The notes under the pieces were generated by a model, which searched no databases, was not told the origin of the DNA, and worked only from the letters and a program-made list of their open reading frames with translations. A program made the position numbers and the translations under genes. Shown in pieces: positions 26,765-35,604 of a stretch of 64,000 nucleotides of DNA; positions within the stretch are counted from its first letter, which is position 1, and every line of letters begins with the position of its first letter. The stretch spans positions 2,695,659-2,759,658 of the forward strand of contig CP091278.1 of the NCBI GenBank assembly GCA_021650895.1, given 5' to 3'. Origin of the DNA: Candidatus Jettenia sp. GTDB lineage: Bacteria; Planctomycetota; Brocadiia; Brocadiales; Brocadiaceae.

Positions 26765-28012
26765 ATGCAAGAAAGAGTGTCTTATAACATAGAGGTTATT
26801 ACTACAGGAAGCATTGTTGCGCCCAGGGGATTTCAGGCAGGGACTACCTATTGTGGGATTAAGACGGTAAAGGATAGTCTTGATTTGGGTGTTATCTTTT
26901 CAGAATATCCTTCAACCGGTGCAGCACTATTTACAACAAATCAAATTTATGCAGCACCTGTAAAACTTAGTAGAAAGGCTGTTCAAAAGGGACGTACGCG
27001 GGCTATTGTTATCAATAGTGGAAATGCTAATGCATGTACAGGAGAACAAGGTGATAAAGATGCTGAAGAGATGGTACGGCTCACAGCAGAATGCCTTAAA
27101 ATTTCTGAGGATGAGATACTTGTTGCCTCTACCGGGATCATAGGAAGACCTCTCCCCATGGATAAAGTTCGTGCTGGCATTCAGGCAGCAACGGCATCGA
27201 TGGGAAACACCCCGGCGCATGGTAATGCCATGGCACGGGCTATTATGACAACGGATACCCGGCAAAAGGATATTGCCGTCAGATTAAAGATACAGAATAA
27301 GGATGTAATCCTTGGTGGTATTACCAAAGGTGCAGGAATGATTGCTCCTAACCTTGCTACCATGCTATGTTTCATTACAACAGATGTCTCCATGCCAGCC
27401 TCTCTTCTCGATAAATGTCTCAGGAAATCCGTAGAATCCTCTTTTAACCGCATTACCATTGATGGTCACACGAGCACAAACGATACCATTGCCATTATTG
27501 CAAACGGTGCCTCTGGGGTGAATATTCCTTCTAACAAGAGTGCTGATCAATTACCTTTGCAAATCTTCCAGCAAGGGTTGGATTATGTAACGGGCTATTT
27601 GGCAAAAGCTATTGTGAAGGATGGAGAAGGCGCTACAAAATTTATCCAAATCGATGTGATCGGTGCAAGGTCACGAGGCGATGCTGCACGGATTGCCCGA
27701 TCAATTGCAGATTCTCCACTCGTAAAGACAGCAATCAATGGCGAAGACCCCAATTGGGGGCGTATCGTCTCTGCCGCTGGTTATGCAGGTGTAGAATTGA
27801 ACGAATCAAAAACCAATCTCTACATCAACGATATCTTGATCTTTACTAAAGGAATGCCGACACAATGTGACCTTATTACATTAAGTACGTCCATGAAAAG
27901 TACAGATATTCAGATTCGCTTGGAACTTGGATTGGGTGATTACTCAGATACGGTATGGACATGTGACTTATCCCATGAGTATGTCACAATCAATGCAGAA
28001 TATCATACATAA
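26765..28012 (+). CDS. argJ: Bifunctional ornithine acetyltransferase / N-acetylglutamate synthase
   Basis: ArgJ transfers acetyl from N-acetylornithine to glutamate in the cyclic arginine pathway. The precursor cleaves itself before Thr199 in KGAGMIAPNLATMLCF, visible here, with VINSGNANACTG, STGIIG and NGEDPNWGRI also present. Length (415) is typical. No Shine-Dalgarno is visible before the ATG. It follows the arginine decarboxylase gene in the same direction with a repeat between them, so arginine supply and arginine-to-agmatine conversion are neighbours. Confidence 0.96.
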   Translation: MQERVSYNIEVITTGSIVAPRGFQAGTTYCGIKTVKDSLDLGVIFSEYPSTGAALFTTNQIYAAPVKLSRKAVQKGRTRAIVINSGNANACTGEQGDKDAEEMVRLTAECLKISEDEILVASTGIIGRPLPMDKVRAGIQAATASMGNTPAHGNAMARAIMTTDTRQKDIAVRLKIQNKDVILGGITKGAGMIAPNLATMLCFITTDVSMPASLLDKCLRKSVESSFNRITIDGHTSTNDTIAIIANGASGVNIPSNKSADQLPLQIFQQGLDYVTGYLAKAIVKDGEGATKFIQIDVIGARSRGDAARIARSIADSPLVKTAINGEDPNWGRIVSAAGYAGVELNESKTNLYINDILIFTKGMPTQCDLITLSTSMKSTDIQIRLELGLGDYSDTVWTCDLSHEYVTINAEYHT

Positions 28013-28598
28013 GCTTTCCCAACGCATATTTTAGCTGGTACAATTACTGTTGATTTCATTTATTGCTAAACTCAATTTTGTATAAGGCAGCATAATAGCT
28101 CAGGGCAAACACATCAAAATGAGAAGAGAGAAATAGGAGTAACAAAAGGGATTGCAAAGGAATAGGTCATTTTCTATGCTATAGTATTTTCAAGAATTAT
28201 TGTTGGTATTGCAGTGAAAAGAAAGCTCGCTGGCTTGGAGTAATGGATTACCTCTTACAGTATTATTGGGATGATTTGATGCGTTTTCCCTGACCGCTAC
28301 ACAAGATTTATGCCTCCGGATAAACCAGGCTGTAGTGCCGACCTTTTTACATGACCCATTGAATTTACTGGCTGAGCGGCTCATACACCCCTCGAATTGT
28401 GAATGTCGGGTTAAGTCATATTCTTCTTATTTCCCTTGTATTTCGCTGCTCTGAGGTAAATTTATACTATTTCTATGCAACTTATGTATATATAGTCATT
28501 GACGGTGGTCTATTTCCCTGGATTGGGAAAAACTCAATATCTTTCATAATGCACACGAAAAGCGAAATAGCCTCAAACAGGGATATCCAAGACCTGTC
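28013..28598. other. 586-base stretch without an intact gene, probably decayed DNA
   Basis: Short open stretches occur but none is recognised. An AGGGCAAACACATCAAAATG block near 28099 recurs near 21338. From 28503 the frame of the following RAMP gene is already open (ending ..KQGYPRPVLKF), and a TGA closes it at 28500. This looks like the edge of a deletion that removed the front of that gene. Confidence 0.5.
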
Positions 28599-30101
28599 TT
28601 GAAATTTATAAAAGATCGGGTTGAATACACCATTCCCAAGCGGTGTGAGCGCATATTTTGTATTCCAGTAAAAAATACAATCGAATACAAAGTGTCTTCA
28701 AAAGCCTGTAAACAATACAAAGATATACTGATCGATTATGAGAAAAATTTTGGGCATATTGATAATATATTTACCACAAAAATCCAAAAGAGAGAACTTA
28801 CCGAAGGTGATTTGGTCTATTTTATTCCCAACGAAGGTGCAGACAAAACCGTACAGGCTATCATGCCTGTGCCTCTTTCACGGGTAACCGATAGCAGAAC
28901 ACTGGGAGAACGATTACCCCACAAAAATCTCTTACCTTGCATTCACGATGTTAATGAAGATCTTTCGTCCGGCATGTTAGACTCTCTTGATAAAAAACTC
29001 CTTTCCATTCACCCGGAAGGCCTTTGCCCGGCCTGCCGTCTTTTTGGGACGACATATTACAAAGGGCGGGTTCGTTTCGGGTTTGCAAACCTTATGAACA
29101 AACCCAAATGGCTGGTAGAGAGAGAAAATGGTTATGGTGGGTATGTAACCCTTCCACTCCTTGAAAGACCACGTCTGACATGGTCAGTGCCTTCCGATAA
29201 ATGTGATGTACCAAGGAGGAAATTTTATGTCCATCATAATGGCTGGCAGGAGGTACTAAGGAACAACGATATAACACCAAAAACTGAAAATAACCGTACG
29301 GTGGAACCATTAGCCGCGGGCAATAGATTTACCTTTGATGTCCATTTTGAGAATCTGAGGGAGTGGGAATTAGGGCTTCTCTGCTATTGCCTTGAACTTG
29401 AGCCGGGAATGGGACATAAACTTGGCATGGGTAAGCCACTGGGCTTTGGCAGTGTAAAAATAGCGATAGAAAAGTTACAGACCTTTACTGTTCATCAGGA
29501 CGGTATAAACTGGAAGTCTTCCGAAAATGAAATTGGGATTTATGTGCAGAAAGGAAGAGAAAAGCTGGTTGAGTGGTTTATACCTTTGACTCCGCATAAA
29601 AATATGGAATGGAACAAGGTAGAACACATCAAAGACCTCCGTTCTTTACTCAGCATACCCGACAATAAACCCACCGTAAAATATCCCATCCTTAACAAGG
29701 ACGCTGAGGGGGCTATACCTGACTATACGTATGAACGGCTCTCTGATACAAAGCTGCTGCCTCATGATAAACGGGTAGAACACCTGAGAACCCCGTGGAA
29801 TCCTTGGAATATCTTTGTGAAGGAAGCCGGGTATTCTCCTTCAGAAAAAAGTGATGAAAAGGGTAGTGGAACTATACGCACAAAACCTAAATCTCTACCT
29901 TCTGTGAAATCAATTGGTAAGGTTAAATGGTTTGATGAAGGTAAGGGTCTCGGTATTCTTGTTATGGATGATGGCAAAGAGGTATCGATAAGCAAGAATT
30001 CTATCCGGAGAAATATCTTGCTAAAAAAAGGTCAAAAGGTGACGTTCCATATTGTACAGAGGTTAATACCAAAGGCTGAAGATATAGAAATAGCGAAGTA
30101 A
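28599..30101 (+). CDS. CRISPR-associated RAMP (Cas7-like, TIGR03986-type), N-terminal half missing, with cold-shock domain
   Basis: The 500 residues correspond to the second half of a two-domain TIGR03986-type RAMP protein of type III systems: LTEGDLVYFIPNEG, LPCIHD, LCPACRLFGTTYYKGRVRFGFANL, LPLLERPRLTW, RRKFYVHHNGW, and a RAMP glycine-rich loop (EPGMGHKLGMGKPLGFGS, about 268-285). A cold-shock-like OB domain follows at 438-488 (GKVKWFDEGKGLGILV). The RAMP half normally found upstream is absent; a TTG at 28599 is the first usable start, without a ribosome site, and the frame is open only to 28503. No CRISPR array, cas2 or intact effector module is in the window, so this is an orphan and probably inactive remnant. 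Confidence 0.7.
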   Translation: MKFIKDRVEYTIPKRCERIFCIPVKNTIEYKVSSKACKQYKDILIDYEKNFGHIDNIFTTKIQKRELTEGDLVYFIPNEGADKTVQAIMPVPLSRVTDSRTLGERLPHKNLLPCIHDVNEDLSSGMLDSLDKKLLSIHPEGLCPACRLFGTTYYKGRVRFGFANLMNKPKWLVERENGYGGYVTLPLLERPRLTWSVPSDKCDVPRRKFYVHHNGWQEVLRNNDITPKTENNRTVEPLAAGNRFTFDVHFENLREWELGLLCYCLELEPGMGHKLGMGKPLGFGSVKIAIEKLQTFTVHQDGINWKSSENEIGIYVQKGREKLVEWFIPLTPHKNMEWNKVEHIKDLRSLLSIPDNKPTVKYPILNKDAEGAIPDYTYERLSDTKLLPHDKRVEHLRTPWNPWNIFVKEAGYSPSEKSDEKGSGTIRTKPKSLPSVKSIGKVKWFDEGKGLGILVMDDGKEVSISKNSIRRNILLKKGQKVTFHIVQRLIPKAEDIEIAK

Positions 30102-30433
30102 ATACGGTATATTTATGAAAAAGAATTTTAATAGTGTGGCAGTAAACTCTGGCAGCGATCCGTATAGTTTTTTATAAAAATTATTTTTCCATTTTTAGCA
30201 AAAATATTCTTTACGACTAAGAGGAGTATAATTAATGCTGTAAAGGGAAGCTTTTACATCACGATCTGAGGTTTGACATGAAGAAATACAGTAAATAAAG
30301 TATAATCTAACGAGGCGAAATATCAGACCGATAAAAAGAGATAGGAACCACAGATTCCACGGATTACACAGATTGTGGTTTCAGCAGTTTTTTTGCTCGG
30401 CTTCTTTGCGAAGACAAAATTCAGGAAATAGAT
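30102..30433. other. Gene-free stretch with a CCACAGATT palindrome
   Basis: AT-rich DNA without a gene. A palindrome lies at 30346-30380 and a TTGACA (30274) with TATAAT (30302) has an unworkably long 22-base spacer. Confidence 0.45.
30346..30380. repeat. CCACAGATT dispersed palindrome
   Basis: AACCACA at the left and TGTGGTT at the right enclose GATTCCACGGATTACACAGAT. This sequence type recurs between genes in many bacterial genomes. Confidence 0.6.
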
Positions 30434-30764
30434 ATGATCAACGACGACCTTCTAAAACAACTCGTAGAAAGATTGAAACCTTTAAATCCAGAAAGGGTCA
30501 TATTATTTGGAAGCTATACCTCGGGACGGCCTCATGTGTATAGCGATATTGATTTGATGGTTGTTCTAAGAGATGATTTTATTCCGGAAAATTTCAGGGA
30601 AAAATATGAAGGTGTATTTGAAGGTGTCTACGGTTTTTAGAGATTTAAAAAGGAAAATTCCGATAGACCTGATTGTTTATACAAGGCCTATGTATGAAAA
30701 ATTTGTTGAACTTAAAAGCAGTTTTTCAAAAGAGATTTTATCCAAAGGTATAAACCTATTATGA
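30434..30764 (+). pseudogene. MNT-type minimal nucleotidyltransferase, frameshifted
   Basis: The first frame gives MINDDLLKQLVERLKPLNPERVILFGSYTSG.. with the polymerase-beta signature GSYTSGRPHVYSDIDLMVV, then runs off frame. The expected remainder (VYLKVSTVFRDLKRKIPIDLIVYTRPMYEKF..SKEILSKGINLL) is found in the +1 frame to 30764. A one-base change near 30601-30612 is enough to explain it. MNT antitoxins AMPylate their HEPN toxin partner; here the downstream HEPN gene, which overlaps by ATGA, is also broken. Confidence 0.8.
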
Positions 30765-30968
30765 GATTTTTGGCACAGGAATGGTTCAAGGCTGCAAACG
30801 ATGCATTGTAGTTCTAGACGAAATAGTTGATAATCCGATTATAACCAATTAACAGCATTTCATTGTCAACAATGCATAGAGAAGTGTTTTAAGGCAGTTT
30901 TAGAAGAACATAAATTGAGAATCTCGAAGATTCATAGCCTTGTAACTCTTTATGAAGATGTAAAAAAA
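30762..30968 (+). pseudogene. HEPN-domain toxin remnant
   Basis: Starting at the ATG that overlaps the previous stop, MRFLAQEWFKAANDAL is followed by a frame change (VVLDEIVDNPIITN) and another (TAFHCQQCIEKCFKAVLEEHKLRISKIHSLVTLYED), the typical HEPN order. Two frameshifts and stop codons make it non-functional, and the 3' end is cut at about 30968. Confidence 0.7.
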
Positions 30969-30975
30969 GTATATA

Positions 30976-31245
30976 GCTGCAGAAAAAATTATCGCTGTAT
31001 TGAAAGAATTCGGATTTGGTTCTTCGGGCTTAAAAATGAATGATTTTTGTAAACCTGGTTTCGTAATACAACTTGGTTACGAACCGAACAGAATAGACAT
31101 TCTGACTTCTATAACGGGAGTAGATTGGGAAGATGTGTGGAAAAATAAAACAAGAGGTATTTTTGGAAATTCAAATATCTCTGTATACTTTATAGGGAAA
31201 AAACAGCTTATTAAAAATAAGTTAGCAACAGGGCGTTTTGTAGAT
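30976..31245 (+). pseudogene. C-terminal piece of a nucleotidyltransferase-like (DUF6036/AbiEii-type) protein
   Basis: The frame encodes AAEKIIAVLKEFGFGSSG, KPGFVIQLGYEPNRIDILTSITGVDWEDVWKN and VYFIGKKQLIKNKLATGRFVD, which resembles the second half of short AbiEii/DUF6036-type nucleotidyltransferases. It has no N-terminal half, is fused at its front to the broken HEPN gene, and after GRFVD the frame runs into unrelated DNA until 31470. Confidence 0.55.
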
Positions 31246-31298
31246 AATCTGGGTAAGATTATTGCGGTAGTTGGTCCGCCGGGTGGAAGTTCTGGTGA

Positions 31299-31490
31299 AA
31301 TATCCTTGTTACAGAAACCAGGAAAAAGATTTCAAAATCGGTCATTGGCCGCCTTTCAAGCGAGACTTGGTTTCACGGCCGCAGGCTTACTCTTCGAGAG
31401 GTTATTCAGGAACAGGCTTACAATATTAAAAAACATCTTTCTCATAAAGCTCAATATCATCCTTCTTTAATCCCCTTAGTCCCCCTTTAG
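31299..31490 (+). pseudogene. Probable Cas1 C-terminal remnant
   Basis: In the frame starting at 31299 (different from the longer open frame over this region) the translation contains NILVTETRKKIS, VIGRLSSETWFHGRRLTLRE and VIQEQAYNIKKHLSHKAQYHP before a stop at 31488. The order (TE.RKK, then LTLRE.IQ.QAY.. and a Y-x-P end) matches my recollection of the last ~60 residues of Cas1 integrases. The catalytic part is absent. The stop lies in the palindrome that follows. Confidence 0.5.
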
Positions 31491-31544
31491 AAAAGGGGGA
31501 AAATAGGGAAATCCCCCTTTTCTAAAGGGGGAAACAGGGGGATT
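31469..31544. repeat. CCCCCTTT/AAAGGGGG inverted repeat, family D
   Basis: AATCCCC..CCCCCTTTAGAAAAGGGGG on the left and CCCCCTTTTCTAAAGGGGG..GGGGATT on the right form two hairpins inside one larger inverted repeat. Confidence 0.75.
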
Positions 31545-31547
31545 AAG

Positions 31548-31604
31548 GAGGAAAAATGGACACACATCCTCCTCTCTTAGGGAATAATACTCTTAGCTTG
31601 ATGC
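31548..31604 (+). repeat. 57-bp repeat, family C, copy 2
   Basis: GAGGAAAAATGGACACAC.. to ..CTTAGCTTGATGCG matches 21241-21295 on the opposite strand. Here it stands directly before an IS630-like helix-turn-helix remnant. Confidence 0.75.
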
Positions 31605-31611
31605 GTATGGG

Positions 31612-31713
31612 GTGGAGCGGGCAAGGATTATTTTGAATCATGTGGAGGGAAAGACAGATAAAGGAATAGCACACGAGATCGGGATTCATCGGTTCACGGT
31701 AAAGAAAGGATAG
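31612..31713 (+). pseudogene. Helix-turn-helix remnant of an IS630-like transposase
   Basis: The 33 codons VERARIILNHVEGKTDKGIAHEIGIHRFTVKKG end at a stop at 31711. ERARIIL and the following HTH are typical of the N-terminus of IS630-family transposases. It differs from the intact element starting at 31827, so it is an older insertion. Confidence 0.6.
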
Positions 31714-31826
31714 AGTTATTTATTGATGAATCGAATAAAATGCCCGTTGTGTTTCGTTGGAAATATAAAATGTCCGAAGTATTGATCAGAATTTATATGT
31801 GTATTCATTAAGAGAATAATATGCTA

Positions 31827-33035
31827 GTCCTGCTTCTATTTAAATTGCACCTATAAATATATTTTGGTATACTTCTTCCAAGGAAGGATGCGATTATGCC
31901 AAAAAAAATATATAATGTTCAATTAAGCGAAAGAGAACGAGAAGAGTTAGAAACGTATGTAAAACAAGGGAAAAAATCAGCCAGAGCAATAAATCGAGCA
32001 CGTATTTTATTACTGTCAAATGAGGGTAAGATCGATGACGAAATAATCAGTGTATTAGGGGTTTGTAGAACAGCCATATATAAAATGCGGAAGAAGTTCA
32101 CGCAAAGCAAGTTTGATACTATCGTGGAATTGCTACAAGAGAAGCCTCGAAGCGGCCAGCCTCTCAAAGTAGATAAGAGGGTGGAATCTGCTGTTTCCAT
32201 GATAGCCTGTTCAGAGCCTCCCCAAGGGGCTGTACGATGGACACTGGAGTTAATAGGGGAGAAACTGGTAGAGTTAAAAGTAGTAGAATCCCTTTGTTTA
32301 GAAAGTGTAAGAAAGGCTTTAAAAAAAACGAACTGAAACCGTGGCTGAAGAAGCGATGGTGTATAGGGAAAATAACGGGCGATTATATCTGGCATATGGA
32401 AGATGTTCTCCATCAGTATGCTCAACCCTATGATCCTTTGCGTCCTCTGATCTGTTTTGATGAACGGCCGTGTCAGCTTCTTGGTGATAGTATTGTTCCA
32501 ATACCCATGAAGCCGGGAAAACTCAAACGGGAAGATTATGAGTACGAGCGCAATGGTAGTTGTTGTGTTTTACTCGCTTTTGAACCCCATACTGGCTTTC
32601 GTTATGTTCAAGTAAGAGAAAGGCGTACTGCAGTTGACTATGCCGAATTTGTGAAACAATTCGTTCAGGTATATTATCCTGGGGTAGAATGTATTCGTCT
32701 TGTTCAAGACAATTTGAATACCCATACACCTGGTTCTTTTTATGAAGTATTTCCACCTGAAGAAGCTTTTGATCTTGCTGAAAAATTTCAGGTACACTAT
32801 ACGCCCAAAAAGGGGAGTTGGCTGAATATGGCCGAAATAGAGTTTTCTGCTCTTTCTCGGCAATGCCTCGACCGACGTATTGCCGATAAGGAGACCTTAG
32901 AAAAAGAGGTTCTTGCATGGGCTGAAAATCGTAATAGAAAATGCACAACGGTAACCTGGAAATTTACGAAAGACACTGCTCGTGAAAAGCTTAAAAGCAA
33001 ATACCATATGTTGAAAAATTAAATAGAAGCAGGAC
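31827..33035 (+). mobile_element. Intact IS630-family insertion sequence
   Basis: Terminal inverted repeats of 20 bases (GTCCTGCTTCTATTTAAATT at the left, 19 of 20 matching at the right end) flank a two-frame transposase. TA dinucleotides stand immediately outside both ends (31825-31826 and 33036-33037), as expected for the TA target of this family. Length is 1,209 bases. Both ends and all catalytic motifs are present, so it may be active. Confidence 0.92.
31896..33022 (+). CDS. IS630-family transposase, two frames joined by -1 frameshifting
   Basis: The first frame (31896-32336, 146 residues) is the helix-turn-helix DNA-binding part (INRARILLLSNEGKIDDEIISVLGV). The second frame continues in -1 phase to 33022 and carries the DDE catalytic triad: ICFDERPCQ, LVQDNLNTH and GSWLNMAEIEFS. 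At 32321-32328 the run of eight A within TTA AAA AAA ACG allows -1 slippage, giving ..KALKKNELKPWLKKRW.. Such slippage is usual for the group, so the two-frame structure is probably programmed and not damage. Confidence 0.9.
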
Positions 33036-33060
33036 TAGCCAATGTCAGCTTGTTATATTC

Positions 33061-33486
33061 TCATTGAATGAAAACCATTCCTTCTTTTTCCGCAGCATGG
33101 TTTAGCTTTGCATCATTACTTGAAAAATACACCTCTGATCTGATTTTGTGTTTTAAATTGATGGCTGATGCCAAATGAATGGCATCAAAACCCCTGAGAA
33201 GATACTTTTGGGCAATATCACCGGCAAGCCGTATTAAACCATCTGTTACCTCAAGTACAAAATAACTTTCCCAATCTCTGGTAAAATCTTCTGCAATTTT
33301 TTGCAGTATCTCCTTAGAAATCCCATCGTCTTTCTGTTTCCTTGCAAAGGCCGCCCTTGCTTCGGCATAAGCTACTTTTGAAGTAGAAACAACTGTTGCA
33401 GTGCGGACCATATCCTTCGTTCTTTTAGAACCAATTTCCTCAACGTACAATTTCACCAGGTCGCTGGTATCAAGATAAAGGATCAC
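33061..33486 (-). CDS. vapC: PIN-domain toxin (VapC-like)
   Basis: A 141-residue PIN ribonuclease: acidic residues D6 (ILYLDTSDLVKLY), E42 (AYAEARAA) and D100 region (RGFDAIHLASA) form the metal site. VapC toxins cut tRNA or rRNA to stop growth. Its start overlaps the antitoxin stop by four bases, the standard arrangement. It lies 25 bases outside the IS630 end. Confidence 0.92.
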   Translation of the reverse strand: MILYLDTSDLVKLYVEEIGSKRTKDMVRTATVVSTSKVAYAEARAAFARKQKDDGISKEILQKIAEDFTRDWESYFVLEVTDGLIRLAGDIAQKYLLRGFDAIHLASAINLKHKIRSEVYFSSNDAKLNHAAEKEGMVFIQ

Positions 33487-33752
33487 CTTCTCTCCTCAAT
33501 GACAATCTCAGAAACGGTCTTCCCTTTGATTTTAACAGGATATTTACTTCCCACGGGTTTGCCGCCTTTCCACACAGCAAAACCTTCTTTAACAAGAGAA
33601 AGGAGCTGGGAGTCTTCGTTTGCTCTTTCCACAGGAACAATGGTGGCTATTACCTTTTCCCTTTCGGTAATCACTATCTTTTCGCCTTTCTTTATTTCGC
33701 GGAGATAATGGCTTAATCTGTTTTTTAACTCTTTAATACCAACAGTAATCAT
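33483..33752 (-). CDS. vapB: Phd/YefM-type antitoxin
   Basis: An 89-residue antitoxin with the Phd N-terminal pattern (VGIKELKNRLSHYLREIKKGEKIVITEREKVIATIVP), which binds DNA and represses its own operon. The tail (about 55-89) should wrap the PIN toxin encoded immediately downstream. Confidence 0.92.
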   Translation of the reverse strand: MITVGIKELKNRLSHYLREIKKGEKIVITEREKVIATIVPVERANEDSQLLSLVKEGFAVWKGGKPVGSKYPVKIKGKTVSEIVIEERR

Positions 33753-33877
33753 GGCTACATTTTAATAGTAAGTAGCTACTTTTGTCAATTGTTTTAAAAG
33801 GATAGGGCATACGCGATTGACCTTTTGCCAATCTTTACCATGTACAAGCTTAAATCAGCCAGGGGAAAGATGAGCCG

Positions 33878-35437
33878 CTACTTCCACAAAGTCCTGTCCA
33901 GGCTTCTGTACTGTATTGCCTCTGATATATGGTCTATCTTTATGATTTGACTTTCATCAATATCCGCAATAGTGCGTGCTACTTTGAGTACCTTGCTATG
34001 TCCACGTGCAGAAATTCCTAAGCCCGTCATTGCCTGGTGTAGTAGTGTTTCTGCGGGTTTATCAAGGATACAATACTTTTTGACCTGTTTAGAGGACATA
34101 CGGGCATTCACTATAATTCCCTGTTCCTGTCCATAATTGGAGAGCAGGTCTTTAAAACGTTCTTTTTGCATTATACGGGCTGCCAGTACTTTTTTCCTCA
34201 TATCATCTGAAGACTGTACCTCTCTGTCTGCAACAAGCTCATGGTAGCGTACAGCCGGAACCTCCAGTTGTATATCAATTCTATCTAACAGAGGTCCGGA
34301 AACCTTTGACATATAGTTTTGAATTTGGTGAGGCGTACAGCGGCAAGGGTGTTGTTTATCTGTATAGAATCCACAGGGACAAGGATTGCAAGAAGCTACA
34401 AGGACCGAGCTTGCCGGATAAGTAACTGAGCTCATAGCCCGTGAAATTGTTATACTGCCTGTCTCCAGAGGCTGCCGAAGCACTTCCAGTGTCTTTCGGT
34501 CGAATTCCGGAAGCTCATCTAAAAAAAGTACCCCGTGATGTGAAAGACTTATCTCTCCTGGTCTTGGAAATGAACCACCTCCAACTAACCCGGCAGTGCT
34601 AATGGTATGATGCGGGGCACGAAAAGGTCTTGTTGCAATCAATGATTGCTCCGGATTAAGAAGGCCTGCTATGCTATAAATCCTGGTTGTATCTAAAGCT
34701 TCTTCCAGGGTAAGAGATGGCATGATAGTAGGGATCCGTTGTGCAAGCATTGTCTTGCCTGATCCTGGTGGCCCTACCATAATGAGATTATGATTTCCGG
34801 CTACAGCAACTGTCAACGCCCGCTTAGCATGCTCCTGGCCTTTTACATCGGCATAATCCACATCATAGCTGCAGGATTCCTTAAATATCTCTTCTACCGT
34901 AACCTTGTGAGGAATGGCGGGAATAGATTCGGTGAGTATTCCTACAGTATCTGCAAGGGTTTTAACAGGGATAACATCAATTCCGGCAACAATAGCCGCC
35001 TCAGATACATTCTCGGAGGGAACCAGCAATTTTTTTATACCTAGTTCTTTGCATTTAAGCGCCATCGATAGGCATCCCTTAACAGGGCGTAACCTGCCAT
35101 CTAACGATAGTTCGCCTACAATAGCATATTCCCGGATACCTTGTATTCCGATTTGGCCAGTTGCCATAAGGATTCCAATCGCTATGGGCAATTCAAAAGC
35201 AGGCCCCTCTTTCTTGCGGTCCGCAGGCGCCAGGTTTATGGTCATTGGCTTGTGGGGAAATCGATAACCGCTGGTATTGATTGCTGCCTTTACTCTGTCG
35301 CGACTTTCCTTAACCGCAGTGTCAGGTAACCCAACGATGGCGACATAAGGCATATCGCCTGTGGCGATATAAATCTCAATATCTAATAAATATGCGTCAA
35401 TTCCGAAAACGGCAACACTTTTAACTTTTGCCAGCAT
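33878..35437 (-). CDS. comM: ComM/YifB Mg-chelatase-like AAA+ ATPase
   Basis: A 519-residue protein: N-terminal Lon-protease-like domain (about 1-170, with VGLPDTAVKESRDRVKAA), Mg-chelatase AAA+ module with Walker A GPPGSGKTM, HRTIS-type linker and LFLDELPEF, then a C-terminal helical domain with RGHSKVLKVARTIADI. ComM is a hexameric helicase that drives branch migration during natural transformation. A ComF homologue is encoded at 55-56 kb. The cysteine cluster CNPCPCGFYTDKQHPCRC is typical. Confidence 0.95.
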   Translation of the reverse strand: MLAKVKSVAVFGIDAYLLDIEIYIATGDMPYVAIVGLPDTAVKESRDRVKAAINTSGYRFPHKPMTINLAPADRKKEGPAFELPIAIGILMATGQIGIQGIREYAIVGELSLDGRLRPVKGCLSMALKCKELGIKKLLVPSENVSEAAIVAGIDVIPVKTLADTVGILTESIPAIPHKVTVEEIFKESCSYDVDYADVKGQEHAKRALTVAVAGNHNLIMVGPPGSGKTMLAQRIPTIMPSLTLEEALDTTRIYSIAGLLNPEQSLIATRPFRAPHHTISTAGLVGGGSFPRPGEISLSHHGVLFLDELPEFDRKTLEVLRQPLETGSITISRAMSSVTYPASSVLVASCNPCPCGFYTDKQHPCRCTPHQIQNYMSKVSGPLLDRIDIQLEVPAVRYHELVADREVQSSDDMRKKVLAARIMQKERFKDLLSNYGQEQGIIVNARMSSKQVKKYCILDKPAETLLHQAMTGLGISARGHSKVLKVARTIADIDESQIIKIDHISEAIQYRSLDRTLWK

Positions 35438-35604
35438 AGATAGTTGTGATAACTTTACTCTGTAATTCTAACTAATTTTAGCATTCATCTTATTAATAAG
35501 TTTATCTGCAACTTTTTAAGAATATACATGGGATCTTTTTCCCTGCTCTTCGATAATTTCGGATATTATATACCTTTGCCTCTCAGTTTTCTAGGGTTTT
35601 ACCA

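Noticed and set aside
28190-28384. Minus-strand 64-residue open frame before the RAMP gene
   Set aside because: No motif, ribosome site or relative recognised.
30274-30307. TTGACA..TATAAT promoter before the MNT pseudogene
   Set aside because: The spacer is 22 bases, too long for normal sigma-70 recognition.
31000-31470. A 156-residue protein spanning the whole open frame
   Set aside because: Only the first ~80 residues resemble a known family; the remainder is out-of-frame sequence overlapping the cas1 remnant.
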